Positions 8,175 through 16,073 of a stretch of DNA of 34,173 bases are shown here, piece after piece (within the stretch, counting starts at the first letter, position 1; each line of letters opens with the position of its first letter). Made by a program: the position numbers and the translations under genes. The notes beneath the pieces were generated by a model. The model searched no databases and had not been told where the DNA came from. It worked only from the letters and a program-made list of their open reading frames with translations. The stretch spans positions 1 to 34,173 of the forward strand of contig CAIZRG010000037.1 in NCBI GenBank assembly GCA_903935335.1, written 5' to 3'. This DNA is from Oligoflexia bacterium (lineage in GTDB: Bacteria > Bdellovibrionota > UBA1018).

Positions 8175-8969
8175 ATGGTAAAGTCTAACATAGTTTCATC
8201 AAAACAATTTGAATCTGTACGGCTTGAAAATGTTTCAAAAAGCTTTAGGGGGGGGCTTGATCCAGTTTTAAAAGGAGTGAGCATAGAATTTCCTGAGGGA
8301 AAACTGACCTATATTTTAGGGTCTTCAGGAGCAGGAAAATCAGTTTTGCTGAAGCATATTTTAGGTCTTTTACAACCGGATGAAGGCTCTGTTTGGGTGG
8401 CTGGTCGAAATCTTCAAGATTTGAATAGGGTTGAGCTGTCCCAGCTGCGACTCAAATTTGGGATGTTGTTTCAGAGTGCAGCATTGTTTGATGATTTAAG
8501 TGTTTATGACAATGTTGCGTTTCCATTGCGTGAGCATACAAGTCTCAGTGAAGATGAAATTTTACAAATTGTTCAAGAAAAGTTATCTATTTTAGGGATG
8601 AAAACAGGTTTGGATAAAATGCCAAATGAGCTTTCAGGGGGAATGAAAAAGAGAGTGGGTTTGGCTCGAGCCATTATTCGTGAGCCTTCGATTTTGTTAT
8701 ATGATGAGCCAACAACGGGTTTAGATCCAGTCACACGAACCACTGTGGATGAGTTGATTGCCACTTTGAAGCATGAGCTGAAGCTCACCTCGATTGTCAT
8801 TAGTCATGATCTTGTTTCTGCTCTTTTGCTGGCCGATGCGATTGCTTTTCTCTATGCCGGAAAAATCATTTTTTTTGGGACACCGCATGAATTTAAGGTA
8901 TCGAACGAAGAGGTGATTCAAAGTTTTATTTCTGCGGAGCGTCGAGCATTACGAGCATTTGAGGTTTAA
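8175..8969 (+). CDS. MlaF-type ABC transporter ATP-binding protein
   Basis: A 264-residue ATPase of the MlaF/Mkl group, which powers phospholipid or lipid traffic between the membranes of diderm bacteria. The Walker A motif GSSGAGKS is at 49-56, the Q-loop at Q100, the signature LSGGM at 153-157, Walker B ILLYDE at 173-178 and the switch histidine H211. The YDEPTTGLDP block and the SAALFDDLSVYDNVAFPLRE stretch are typical of MlaF rather than of amino-acid importers. The start is ATG at 8175, after GGAAGGG; a GTG directly before it would add one residue. The permease (MlaE) and MCE protein (MlaD) are not next to it, which is unusual. The downstream neighbour is a membrane-anchored GYF_2 protein. 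Confidence 0.87.
   Translation: MVKSNIVSSKQFESVRLENVSKSFRGGLDPVLKGVSIEFPEGKLTYILGSSGAGKSVLLKHILGLLQPDEGSVWVAGRNLQDLNRVELSQLRLKFGMLFQSAALFDDLSVYDNVAFPLREHTSLSEDEILQIVQEKLSILGMKTGLDKMPNELSGGMKKRVGLARAIIREPSILLYDEPTTGLDPVTRTTVDELIATLKHELKLTSIVISHDLVSALLLADAIAFLYAGKIIFFGTPHEFKVSNEEVIQSFISAERRALRAFEV
8198..8212. repeat. Second copy of the ATCAAAACAATTTGA repeat
   Basis: Identical over 15 bases to 8118-8132 and exactly 80 bp away. It lies inside the 5' coding part of the MlaF-type gene (codons for SSKQFE), in a part of the protein that is not conserved in the family, so the DNA sequence may be kept for another reason. The dyad here has one mismatch (TTTGAA). Confidence 0.45.
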
Positions 8970-9016
8970 AATTTTAAAAACTGACGTTAATCTAAAAATA
9001 GACAGATGAGTTTTTT

Positions 9017-9517
9017 ATGGAGCAATGGTTAGTTCGTACTGAGCAAAATGTTATTCGAGGTCCTTATTCAAAGGAGCGTATTCGCCAGATGATTTTGAAT
9101 TCTGAGCTTACGTTCCAAGATGAAATTTGTGTGGCCAATGGTTATTGGATTAATATTCATGAAGCCCAAGAAATTCGGGATCAGCTTGGGATTGAATTGC
9201 CTAGACCGACTCTTCCAGAAGTTGATAAAACCACTGAAACTGAACAGCCCGATTTATCTCAAGAAGAGGTGACTAATCCTGATCTTTCGGTGAATTCTCT
9301 TGAGCAGAAGAAAACAGTGTCTATTGAGCAAGGATTAGTAAAGGAAGGAGTGGATAAAGCGCCCTCTGTTGCAAAAATGTCATCTTTGGAGGTACTGGGA
9401 GCAGGTTCTCATTTTCAGAGTTTGAACTGGGTTAAAGTTCTAGGGATAGTTCTTGCTTTTTTGTTTGTGGGTTTTTATCTTCTTCATCGTTATCATCAGT
9501 TCAAGAGGGGTGGATAA
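9017..9517 (+). CDS. GYF_2 domain protein with C-terminal membrane anchor
   Basis: A 166-residue protein. A GYF_2 (DUF4339) domain occupies about 1-50: WLVRTEQNVIRGPYSKERIRQM, then GYWINIHEA. A long acidic, Ser/Thr- and Glu-rich linker (60-125) follows and ends in one membrane helix at about 139-156 with a basic tail (HRYHQFKRGG). With no signal peptide it should be tail-anchored with the GYF_2 domain in the cytoplasm. It lies 47 bp after the MlaF-type gene on the same strand and may be co-transcribed. GYF_2 domains are believed to bind proline-rich or similar peptides; the ligand is not known. It shares the module with the PilZ protein at 3389-4189. Confidence 0.75.
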   Translation: MEQWLVRTEQNVIRGPYSKERIRQMILNSELTFQDEICVANGYWINIHEAQEIRDQLGIELPRPTLPEVDKTTETEQPDLSQEEVTNPDLSVNSLEQKKTVSIEQGLVKEGVDKAPSVAKMSSLEVLGAGSHFQSLNWVKVLGIVLAFLFVGFYLLHRYHQFKRGG

Positions 9518-9581
9518 GAAAAAGGATACAGGAAAAAACATTTTCTTGAGCACTTACTACGAAAAATTAATCTGAATGTCT

Positions 9582-10850
9582 CTATTGGTTGAGGCTTTTA
9601 ATTCCGGAATAATGACTGCTGAACTTTATATTTAGGTTCATGATAAATGCATTATTTTTTAAGTAATCTTGGAATTGATTTTCTAGATCTTGCTGCTGTT
9701 CTTGGGTCATTAGATTCAAGTGCTTGACCCCTATTCTAGGATGAAAGTGTTCTCCGTAGCCGAATAAACCAGCTAATGCTCCTGTTAAAGGGAGTTGAAT
9801 AAGAATTTTTGACTCAAAGGAGTCAGGGTTATAAAGTTGTTTTTTGGATATCTTAAGCATATACATAGGTCGATACCATCGTGCTTTTGCATAAGCGTAA
9901 GTACATGCAGAACCTTTTTCGGAGTCAGCTAGAAGAGCAGAATCATGAAATACTCCATCTAACAAATGGTATGAATAAGATAATCCTTCAAGAAGTTGAG
10001 AGCTGCCTTTAGTATTGATGATTCCATCAAGAGTTTTAGTCTCATCTTTTAGCTGGTATCCACCTGTGGAACGGAACAAAAGAAGTTCGTTGTTAAGATG
10101 AGCGATTGTTTCTTGTTTTACCTCCTGTATGATCAGATTAAAATCTTTAGATTCATCACATAAGGTATCATCAATCTTATAGCGCAAGATAAGAAAGGGG
10201 ATGAGGTGTTTTTTCTTTTGAATATCGGAATATTTTTTTGATCTTTGGAAAAGTTCATAGAGCCTTTCCTCTGCTATTTCTCCATAGTCTTCGTTATTTT
10301 TTTTATTAAAATCAGTTTCTATGCAGAGCTGATTAATCTCATAACTGTACTTATTTTCTATGTATAATTTATTCTGAATTTTTTCAGATAAAGTAATAGT
10401 ATTACTGAATTCGTTTTTATTTTCGATCTCATGAAGATTTGTGTTTTCAGTGTATTTTGTTCTAGTTGGATAGTATTTTTTTTGATCTTTTTCTGATTCA
10501 AGCTCACTCAAAGCTAAGTCATGGTATAAGATCTGATAAAGGGTGTCAGGAATGTATTTTATTTTAATATTTTGAAATTCTGAGCTTAGTTTTTTCACTA
10601 AAAAATCTTCTTCATTATTTTTTAATAATTCAAACTCTTTATTACTTAATTCTGTTTTTTCAATTACGTTAAAATAATTTGAATAAGGCATTTGATATTT
10701 AAATATGAACTTTCTAACTTTTTCATAATCTTTTTCAGACAGTTTTGAACCATCTTTATTGTATATTAAATACTCAGAAAATGCTGATTTTTGAAGTCCT
10801 ATGATCAAAAAAGAAAATATCATTATTTTTTTTATTGATAAAAAACTCAT
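9582..10850 (-). CDS. Secreted protein of unknown function, strongly AT-rich gene
   Basis: I do not recognise this 422-residue protein. It has a clear signal peptide (about 1-25, ending SAFS before EY), so it is exported. Residues 26-250 are rich in Lys, Asn, Glu and Tyr and are encoded by much more AT-rich DNA than the neighbours. Residues 255-375 look more ordered and probably carry the function: LLFRSTGG at 257-264, LSYSYHLLDGVFHDS at 290-304, SACTYAYAKARWYRP at 314-328 and GLFGYGEHFHPRIG at 361-374. Only three cysteines occur in the mature part (C176, C231, C316). Its start is 32 bp after the dciA stop, so the two may share a transcript. An ADP-ribosyltransferase-like fold crossed my mind but the key Glu pattern does not fit. 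Confidence 0.65.
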   Translation of the reverse strand: MSFLSIKKIMIFSFLIIGLQKSAFSEYLIYNKDGSKLSEKDYEKVRKFIFKYQMPYSNYFNVIEKTELSNKEFELLKNNEEDFLVKKLSSEFQNIKIKYIPDTLYQILYHDLALSELESEKDQKKYYPTRTKYTENTNLHEIENKNEFSNTITLSEKIQNKLYIENKYSYEINQLCIETDFNKKNNEDYGEIAEERLYELFQRSKKYSDIQKKKHLIPFLILRYKIDDTLCDESKDFNLIIQEVKQETIAHLNNELLLFRSTGGYQLKDETKTLDGIINTKGSSQLLEGLSYSYHLLDGVFHDSALLADSEKGSACTYAYAKARWYRPMYMLKISKKQLYNPDSFESKILIQLPLTGALAGLFGYGEHFHPRIGVKHLNLMTQEQQQDLENQFQDYLKNNAFIMNLNIKFSSHYSGIKSLNQ

Positions 10851-10882
10851 CTAAACCATATACTATAAAAATACTCTTAATT

Positions 10883-11275
10883 CTATTTAAAAAATTTTTT
10901 ACGTTTTTTAAATTTACCCCAAGGAGTGCTAAGTTTTGGTCCTGATTTTGGGTCAATGTATTGAATATCCTTGATGATATCCTTAAGTAGTTGATTTTCA
11001 GGAGTGAGGAAAGTGATTGGACCAGGAGCTTTTCCGTTTAAAATGTCTAGGATTTGTTTTTTACGATAGTGCAGTTCTGACCTCCAGATAGGGTGTTCCA
11101 CTTCAACCCATAGGATAGAGTCGTAGACCCGAATGGCTTTAGAGTGTTTCGCAATCATCAAGCCAACAGCAGTCTCCCATCTTCCTAAAGCTTGAGCTTC
11201 GGCCATTCGGGTTGCAAATGAAGGATGTTTTTCTTGAACTTTTCTGATAATTTCAAAGAGGCTTTGGAGTTGCAT
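10883..11275 (-). CDS. dciA: DciA-like protein (DUF721), replicative helicase loader family
   Basis: A 130-residue DUF721 protein. The core at about 30-83 shows the family pattern: W33, AVG at 36-38, IAKHSKAIRVYDSILWVEVE at 41-60, W64, EL at 67-68, then KKQILDILNG. DciA proteins bind DnaB helicase and help load it at the replication origin in bacteria that lack DnaC or DnaI. The C-terminus is basic (KFKKRKKFFK). Its start codon lies only 22 bp from that of lptE on the opposite strand, so at least one promoter must sit inside a coding region. The downstream gene on its strand encodes the AT-rich secreted protein. The family call is good; the replication role is by homology. Confidence 0.8.
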   Translation of the reverse strand: MQLQSLFEIIRKVQEKHPSFATRMAEAQALGRWETAVGLMIAKHSKAIRVYDSILWVEVEHPIWRSELHYRKKQILDILNGKAPGPITFLTPENQLLKDIIKDIQYIDPKSGPKLSTPWGKFKKRKKFFK

Positions 11276-11297
11276 AAGCTTTCATGAGTAAAAGTAG

Positions 11298-11924
11298 ATG
11301 ATCACTCGAACTTTGACAATTTATTTTAGACCCTTGAGCTTTCTCTTTTTTTTGGTTATGGGGTGTGGTTATGGATTTCAAAACTCCAAAAATCCACTTT
11401 ATTTGAAAGAAGGAATTCAAAAAGTCTATGTTGAACCCGTGATCAACAATACTTATAAAGCAGGGGTTGAAAACATAGTTTATAACAATCTCATTCAGAC
11501 TTTGATTTCTCATCGACGAATCACTTTGGTGCGAAGTCCAAATCATGCAGATGCTGTTCTTGGGGGGGTGGTACAGTCTGCGAGTTTCTCTGGAAGTTCT
11601 TCTTCTTCAGTAGGGGGTCTGAATCCTCAAGGGTTTGCGGGTGATCAAGGTCTTTTTGCGAAAGATTATATTATTTCAACTGAATACATGGCTGTTTTAA
11701 ATTGTGAATTCACTTTGAATCGTGCGGTTGATCGACCTGGAAAAGTGAAGAAGGTGTGGTCATCGAAATTTTCAAGGACAAAACTTTTTCCAGCAGCTAA
11801 TCAGCTCGATGTTCCTGGGACTACCTCTGCTTTGATTAATGAGAGTGAGTTTGAACGAGCATTGTATGACTTATCTCGAAGCATGATGGACGATGTTCAT
11901 GAGGCCATGCTAGCGATGTTTTAG
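11298..11924 (+). CDS. lptE: LptE-like LPS assembly lipoprotein
   Basis: A 208-residue lipoprotein with signal peptide 1-22 and lipobox VMGC (lipid on C23), followed directly by the GYGF motif typical of LptE. The fold region includes the IQKVYVEPVINNTYKAG stretch (40-56) and a Ser-rich loop near 98-104. LptE plugs the LptD barrel and helps place LPS in the outer membrane. The next gene, 16 bp on, is holA; an lptE-holA order is widespread in proteobacteria, which supports the call. Its partner lptD is in the same window at 27.7 kb. The ATG at 11298 is needed for the signal peptide. No strong ribosome site is visible. Confidence 0.82.
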   Translation: MITRTLTIYFRPLSFLFFLVMGCGYGFQNSKNPLYLKEGIQKVYVEPVINNTYKAGVENIVYNNLIQTLISHRRITLVRSPNHADAVLGGVVQSASFSGSSSSSVGGLNPQGFAGDQGLFAKDYIISTEYMAVLNCEFTLNRAVDRPGKVKKVWSSKFSRTKLFPAANQLDVPGTTSALINESEFERALYDLSRSMMDDVHEAMLAMF

Positions 11925-11940
11925 GAGAGTTTTTTTCATT

Positions 11941-12960
11941 ATGCCAAAAATTGAATTAAAGGCAGCTCAACTGGAACTTGAAAAGGGTAAGCTATGGCCT
12001 CTTTATTGGCTTTATGGACCTGAAAAACTAAAAATCAGAGAATTTCTGAAAAGAATTCGAAAAGCGGCTTATGGAGAGGATGGTGCGCTTTCAAATTGGG
12101 CTGAGACTTCTTTGGAGGGAGATGAGGTTCATGCTTCAGAAGTTGTTGATTCTGTTTTAAGTCCTTCCTTAGTGAAGGGGATGAGGGTTGTTATTGTCAA
12201 AGAAGCTCATGCTCTCAAAAATTCTGAGCTTTTAGAGGCCCTATTAGGTCTACCCCAGGAAAACTCAGATCTTCATGCTATTTGTATTTGTATTGCTAAA
12301 GATTGGGATGGGAGAAAAAAATTTGCAAAGATTCTTTTAGAAAAAGCGGCAGTGATTCCTTGTGAGGAAGTTCCAGAAGACCAAAAAGCTTCTTGGATTA
12401 GATACTTGGCTCATCGCCTGGGGCTTTTAAATTCCTCAGTCAGTCTGGCAGAAGAATTTCCAAAAAGTTTACCAGCTAGCTTCATTGAAAAGCTCTGTGC
12501 TCAAGATCCATGGTCACTGGATTTGATGGAGCAAGAATTAAAAAAAATTTCTTTATCTTCTTTGTCCTTGGAGGTCCTTTCTGAAGCCAATGGAGCAACT
12601 GGAAAAAGTACTTTATTTTTGAATCATTTTTTTCAAAGAGAAATGAAGGGAGCTTTGTTCTGCGTTCGTTTTTTTGCCGATAGTCCAGAAGAAACACTTC
12701 CTCTTTTAGGTCTATTAGGTTGGAATTTAAGACAGCTCTTGATGTTAGTTGCAGATCGGGAGAATGGGACGCATTATGCAAAGTTAAATCCCTACCGTGG
12801 AGATCTATTGCGCAAATGGAGTATGCTCTGGAAAGTGAATGAACTCATCGACCTTCAAAAAGATCTTTGTCGAATCGATTTTAGCTCAAAGCAAAAAGCC
12901 CTTCTTCCTTTAGGCTTATGGACGGAGCTTGTTACTCGGTACTGCTACTCTCAGGATTAG
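11941..12960 (+). CDS. holA: DNA polymerase III delta subunit
   Basis: Clamp-loader subunit that opens the beta sliding clamp, 339 residues, a normal length. The N-terminal LYWLYGPEKLKIREFLKRIRK (21-41) matches the HolA opening, which lacks a working Walker A. The middle AAA-like part has VVIVKEAHALKN (108-119) and the central helices around DPWSLDLMEQELKKI (189-203). The C-terminal helical collar carries GLLGWNLRQLLML (256-268). It sits 16 bp after lptE with GGAGAG upstream of the ATG, and its last 4 bp overlap the convergent universal stress gene. It works with DnaX and HolB, which are not in the window. Confidence 0.88.
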   Translation: MPKIELKAAQLELEKGKLWPLYWLYGPEKLKIREFLKRIRKAAYGEDGALSNWAETSLEGDEVHASEVVDSVLSPSLVKGMRVVIVKEAHALKNSELLEALLGLPQENSDLHAICICIAKDWDGRKKFAKILLEKAAVIPCEEVPEDQKASWIRYLAHRLGLLNSSVSLAEEFPKSLPASFIEKLCAQDPWSLDLMEQELKKISLSSLSLEVLSEANGATGKSTLFLNHFFQREMKGALFCVRFFADSPEETLPLLGLLGWNLRQLLMLVADRENGTHYAKLNPYRGDLLRKWSMLWKVNELIDLQKDLCRIDFSSKQKALLPLGLWTELVTRYCYSQD

Positions 12961-13895
12961 TTTTCAGGGGATCTCATCACCCAAACTGGACACTCTGATT
13001 CTCGGACTACTTGTCGTGTTGTGCTGCCAATGAGAGCTGCAGAGAGTGGGCCGCTTTCAGCAGCCATGGCAATGAGGCTGACTCCTTCTTTTTTAGCGTT
13101 TTTGAGAATGAGAGAACTCGTGCTTGTAGGACCAGAATCAATTAAGACTTTAACTTGGACTCCCTTTTTTTTACCGAGTTGAATGTAACGATCTGCTAGT
13201 TTGCGTTTTTTTTCCTCTTCGGTGCTGATAAACTCTGGCCACTGGATCCATCCTCCGCCAAGCAAGTAAACTCCTGATTGCACGATGGGTTGAACCGGAT
13301 GCGTCATTGCATGAAAAACAGTAATCTTGGAGCCCAATTGAGAAGCCAATTCTAAAACCTTACTAAATAGAGTGTCTGTTTTTTTACTTAAATCTGTGGC
13401 AAATAAGATCGTGTCAATTTTGTTTTGGTTTGAATGTGGACCTACAATGAGAAGAGGAATTTTGGAATGCAAAATAAGCGTTTCAGCAAAACTTCCTAAA
13501 AATACACGAAATAGGCCTTTCCTTGCATGAGTTCCTACCGTGATCCATTGACTTCCAGATTTTTTGGCATAGTTTAGAAGGGTTCGAACGGATCTTCCTA
13601 AAGAGGGCTGTCTTTCAATTAAAATCTTGGGAGGAAGTAATCCAGGAAGATTGACGCTACTTAAGTAGTTGAACAAGATTTTTTGAGATGTTTCCTTGTA
13701 TTCATTCGACCAAGGTGACGTAAAGGTGAGATTGAGGTCAAATTCATTTGGACTTAGGACATATACGGGCTCTATAGAAACTGAACGCCCTTTTGATATT
13801 TTCTTAAGAGCTTCAACGACATGGGCACGTGTTTCACTTTCAGTTTCAAAAGGGTCAATAGGCCATAGGATTCGAAGAGATCTTTGTTTAGACAT
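12957..13895 (-). CDS. Tandem universal stress protein (UspA family)
   Basis: A 312-residue cytoplasmic protein with two Usp domains at about 6-153 and 160-309. Domain 1 ends in GTHARKGLFRVFLGSFAE (121-138), a nucleotide-binding motif in which the first Gly is replaced by Ala. Domain 2 has FATDLS at 165-170 and ESGPLSAALIGSTTRQVV (280-297), a weaker version of the motif. Tandem Usp proteins respond to stress or growth arrest in many bacteria; the client is unknown. Its ATG overlaps the rpsT stop by 8 bp, so it is probably translated from the rpsT message, an unusual pairing of a ribosomal and a stress gene. Its 3' end overlaps holA by 4 bp. Confidence 0.86.
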   Translation of the reverse strand: MSKQRSLRILWPIDPFETESETRAHVVEALKKISKGRSVSIEPVYVLSPNEFDLNLTFTSPWSNEYKETSQKILFNYLSSVNLPGLLPPKILIERQPSLGRSVRTLLNYAKKSGSQWITVGTHARKGLFRVFLGSFAETLILHSKIPLLIVGPHSNQNKIDTILFATDLSKKTDTLFSKVLELASQLGSKITVFHAMTHPVQPIVQSGVYLLGGGWIQWPEFISTEEEKKRKLADRYIQLGKKKGVQVKVLIDSGPTSTSSLILKNAKKEGVSLIAMAAESGPLSAALIGSTTRQVVRESECPVWVMRSPEN

Positions 13896-14181
13896 TTTTA
13901 GACATGGGTTGTGTCTTTTTCAATAAAAGAGTGAGTCGACTCATTTTACGGGCCGCTCGCCTTTTAGGGATAGCTCCTTTGCTAGCTGCTTTACTTAAAG
14001 CTTTGACCGCATGACTGTAGGCTTCTTGGCTTTGAGTGGTATTTTTGGTTTTGATGGAGTCTTTAATGCTATCTAGAGCATTTTTAAGTGCAGACCGAGT
14101 TTTGCTTCGGATACTTTGGTTTTGAGTTTGTCTTTTAAGAGCTTGTCTAGCTCGCTTAGTGGCTGTTTTTGTATTTGCCAT
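13888..14181 (-). CDS. rpsT: 30S ribosomal protein bS20
   Basis: A 97-residue basic helical protein of the small subunit that binds 16S rRNA. The N-terminus MANTKTATKRARQALKR is the standard bS20 opening, so I place the start at 14181 rather than at an in-frame codon 18 bp upstream. AAAGGTG lies just before this ATG. The C-terminal KGAIPKRRAARKMSRL is also typical. bS20 genes are usually monocistronic; here the universal stress gene starts 8 bp before the rpsT stop. The 168 bp between rpsT and hldD must hold promoters for both. TTGAAC-N16-TAGTTT on the minus strand is a weak candidate for rpsT. Confidence 0.95.
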   Translation of the reverse strand: MANTKTATKRARQALKRQTQNQSIRSKTRSALKNALDSIKDSIKTKNTTQSQEAYSHAVKALSKAASKGAIPKRRAARKMSRLTLLLKKTQPMSKNV

Positions 14182-14349
14182 GAGGGCACCTTTCGTCACG
14201 GGTCATCACTGGAAAGAAGATCGTTTTTAATTTAAACTAACACTTAATGTATCCAGTTCAAGATCTGAAGTATCGCAAAAGGGTCTCTCTTTCAACTTTT
14301 TTTTAAGGGGCACTGGTCTTCTCATTTTAACTAACATAACCTCAGTTGT

Positions 14350-15333
14350 ATGCTGAATCAGTCAAAAAAAGTATATCTGGTCACAGGAGCTGCTGGGTTT
14401 ATTGGTGCTCGGTTTGTAGAGTCTTGTCATGAAAAGGGGATTCATATCATTTCAGTTGATAAAAAAGCCCATTTTAGTATGAGGCCCGAAAAGAGTCACA
14501 TTGATTACGGTCAGATTGTGGATCGAGCTCATCTTTTTGCTTGGTTAGACCTAGAACATCCTGTTGTCGATGCTGTAGTTCACCTGGGTGCCGTGACTGA
14601 TACGCGTGCAAGTGATCTCAGTTTGTTAAGTGAGTTGAATACAGAATATTCTAAAAAATTATGGAATTATGCAAAAAAAATTGAAATTCCATTTATTTAT
14701 GCAAGTAGTGCTGCCACTTATGGAAGTGGGGCGTATGGATATCAGGATGATGAGCGCTTCATTCCTTGTCTTCAGCCACTGAATGCCTACGGAGATTCGA
14801 AGCAAAAATTTGATCTTTGGGCTTTAGAGCAAGAGAAGTTAGGTCAGGTGCCTTCGTCTTGGGTAGGGTTCAAATTTTTCAATGTTTATGGTTTTGGTGA
14901 AAGGCATAAGGGGTTTATGTCGAGTGTTGTGCTACATGCTTTTGAAGAGATTCAATCTCAGGGGAAGGTTACTCTTTTTAAGAGTCATCGACCTGATGTA
15001 GCTCACGGAGATCAAAAACGAGATTTTGTTTTTGTAGATGATGTTGTGAAGGTTCTTCATTTTGCAATTGAAAAGCCAATTCGTCGTGGGATTTTTAATT
15101 TAGGTACCGGAAAGGCTCGTGCATTTTTAGATCTTGCTAAAGCCGTATTTAAAGCCTTAGATCTTCCAGAAAAGATTCAGTTTCAGGATACTCCCTTAGA
15201 GATTCGGCAACAGTACCAGTATTTTACTCAAGCAACAATGGACAGGCTGAGAGAAGAGGGATTTATAGATCCTTTTACGACTCTGGAATCAGGAGTTGAA
15301 CAAAGTGTTCAACGCTTTCTTCTGTTCGTTTAG
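14350..15333 (+). CDS. hldD: ADP-L-glycero-D-manno-heptose 6-epimerase
   Basis: NADP-dependent enzyme of the extended short-chain dehydrogenase family that makes the heptose donor for the LPS inner core. The Rossmann motif GAAGFIG is at 13-19, the SSAATYG strand at 119-125 with the catalytic Ser region, and Y147-x3-K151 (YGDSK) is the catalytic pair. KFFNVYGFGERHKGFMSSV (174-192) and HRPDVAHGDQKRDFVFVDDV (217-236) are strongly HldD-like. At 327 residues it is full length. The gene opens a rightward run with the queuosine-precursor transporter and the ABC importer; the other heptose genes (gmhA, hldE, gmhB) are not nearby. No strong ribosome site precedes the ATG. Confidence 0.93.
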   Translation: MLNQSKKVYLVTGAAGFIGARFVESCHEKGIHIISVDKKAHFSMRPEKSHIDYGQIVDRAHLFAWLDLEHPVVDAVVHLGAVTDTRASDLSLLSELNTEYSKKLWNYAKKIEIPFIYASSAATYGSGAYGYQDDERFIPCLQPLNAYGDSKQKFDLWALEQEKLGQVPSSWVGFKFFNVYGFGERHKGFMSSVVLHAFEEIQSQGKVTLFKSHRPDVAHGDQKRDFVFVDDVVKVLHFAIEKPIRRGIFNLGTGKARAFLDLAKAVFKALDLPEKIQFQDTPLEIRQQYQYFTQATMDRLREEGFIDPFTTLESGVEQSVQRFLLFV

Positions 15334-15365
15334 AAGTAAAATTGTTGTACTATCGTTTACTAAGA

Positions 15366-16055
15366 ATGAGAACACCCAGTATAAAAGTCTTCCGATACTA
15401 TGACCTGATTATGTCGGCCTTTGTCACTCTTTTGCTCTGCTCAAACCTGATTGGAGCAACGAAGGTATGTCAAGTTTGGGGAGTTTCTTTTGGTGGAACT
15501 CTCCTGTTTTTTCCTATTACTTATCTTTTTGGTGACATCCTCACTGAGGTTTACGGCTATAAACGCTCTAGAAAAGTAGTCTGGGTAGGTTTTTGTGCCA
15601 TGGCTTTTGCAAGTCTTGTGTGTTGGATCATTTTGGCGCTGCCTGCTGCCCCATCCTGGAATCATCAATCCGAACTCCAGCAGGTCTTTGGTCAAACCCC
15701 CCGAATTGTTGCAGCATCGCTTGGAGCTTATTTTATTGGTGAATTGAGCAATTCTTATGTTCTTGCAAAGCTCAAAGTTTTTACCCAGGGAAAGTGGCTT
15801 TGGACACGTGTTGTAGGTTCCACAATCATTGGGGAAGGTATTGACTCTATGATTTTCTACCCTTGTGCTTTCTTAGGCCAGTGGTCTACAGCCCTGCTTA
15901 TTGAGGTCATGCTGACGAGCTACATTTTTAAGGTGATCTGGGAAACCTTGATGATGCCGTTTACTTACCGCATTGTTTACCAGCTTAAAAAAATTGAGCA
16001 AGAAGACTATTACGACTACAATACAGATTTTTCACCTTTTTCTTTTAAAGCCTAG
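15366..16055 (+). CDS. YhhQ family queuosine precursor transporter (DUF165/VUT)
   Basis: Inner-membrane protein of 229 residues with about six helices. Family signatures are FPITYLFGDILTEVYGYKRSRKV (49-71, divided here only by hydrophobic neighbours), FIGELSNSYVLAKLKV (123-138) and STIIGEGIDSMIFYP (152-166). YhhQ takes up queuosine precursors (preQ0/preQ1) for tRNA modification. I chose ATG 15366; TTG codons at 15342 and 15345 in the same frame would add eight or seven residues. It follows hldD by 32 bp and precedes the ABC permease by 18 bp, so all are likely co-transcribed. The C-terminal acidic/Tyr-rich tail (DYYDYNTDFSPF) is probably cytoplasmic. Confidence 0.87.
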   Translation: MRTPSIKVFRYYDLIMSAFVTLLLCSNLIGATKVCQVWGVSFGGTLLFFPITYLFGDILTEVYGYKRSRKVVWVGFCAMAFASLVCWIILALPAAPSWNHQSELQQVFGQTPRIVAASLGAYFIGELSNSYVLAKLKVFTQGKWLWTRVVGSTIIGEGIDSMIFYPCAFLGQWSTALLIEVMLTSYIFKVIWETLMMPFTYRIVYQLKKIEQEDYYDYNTDFSPFSFKA

Positions 16056-16073
16056 GAACTGTAAGGATCCAGT

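Noticed and set aside
9582..10080. ADP-ribosyltransferase fold in the AT-rich secreted protein (R260, SYS 291-293, FES 345-347)
   Set aside because: The strand that should hold ExE reads ESK and spacing is only loosely right, so the call is not supported.
12957..13895. Defence or toxin-antitoxin function for the gene pair at the holA/rpsT junction
   Set aside because: The product is a clear tandem Usp protein and the partner is bS20.
14276..14305. Terminator-like AAAG...CTTT followed by a T-run between rpsT and hldD
   Set aside because: A 4-bp stem is too weak, and both flanking genes are transcribed away from it, so no transcript would end there.
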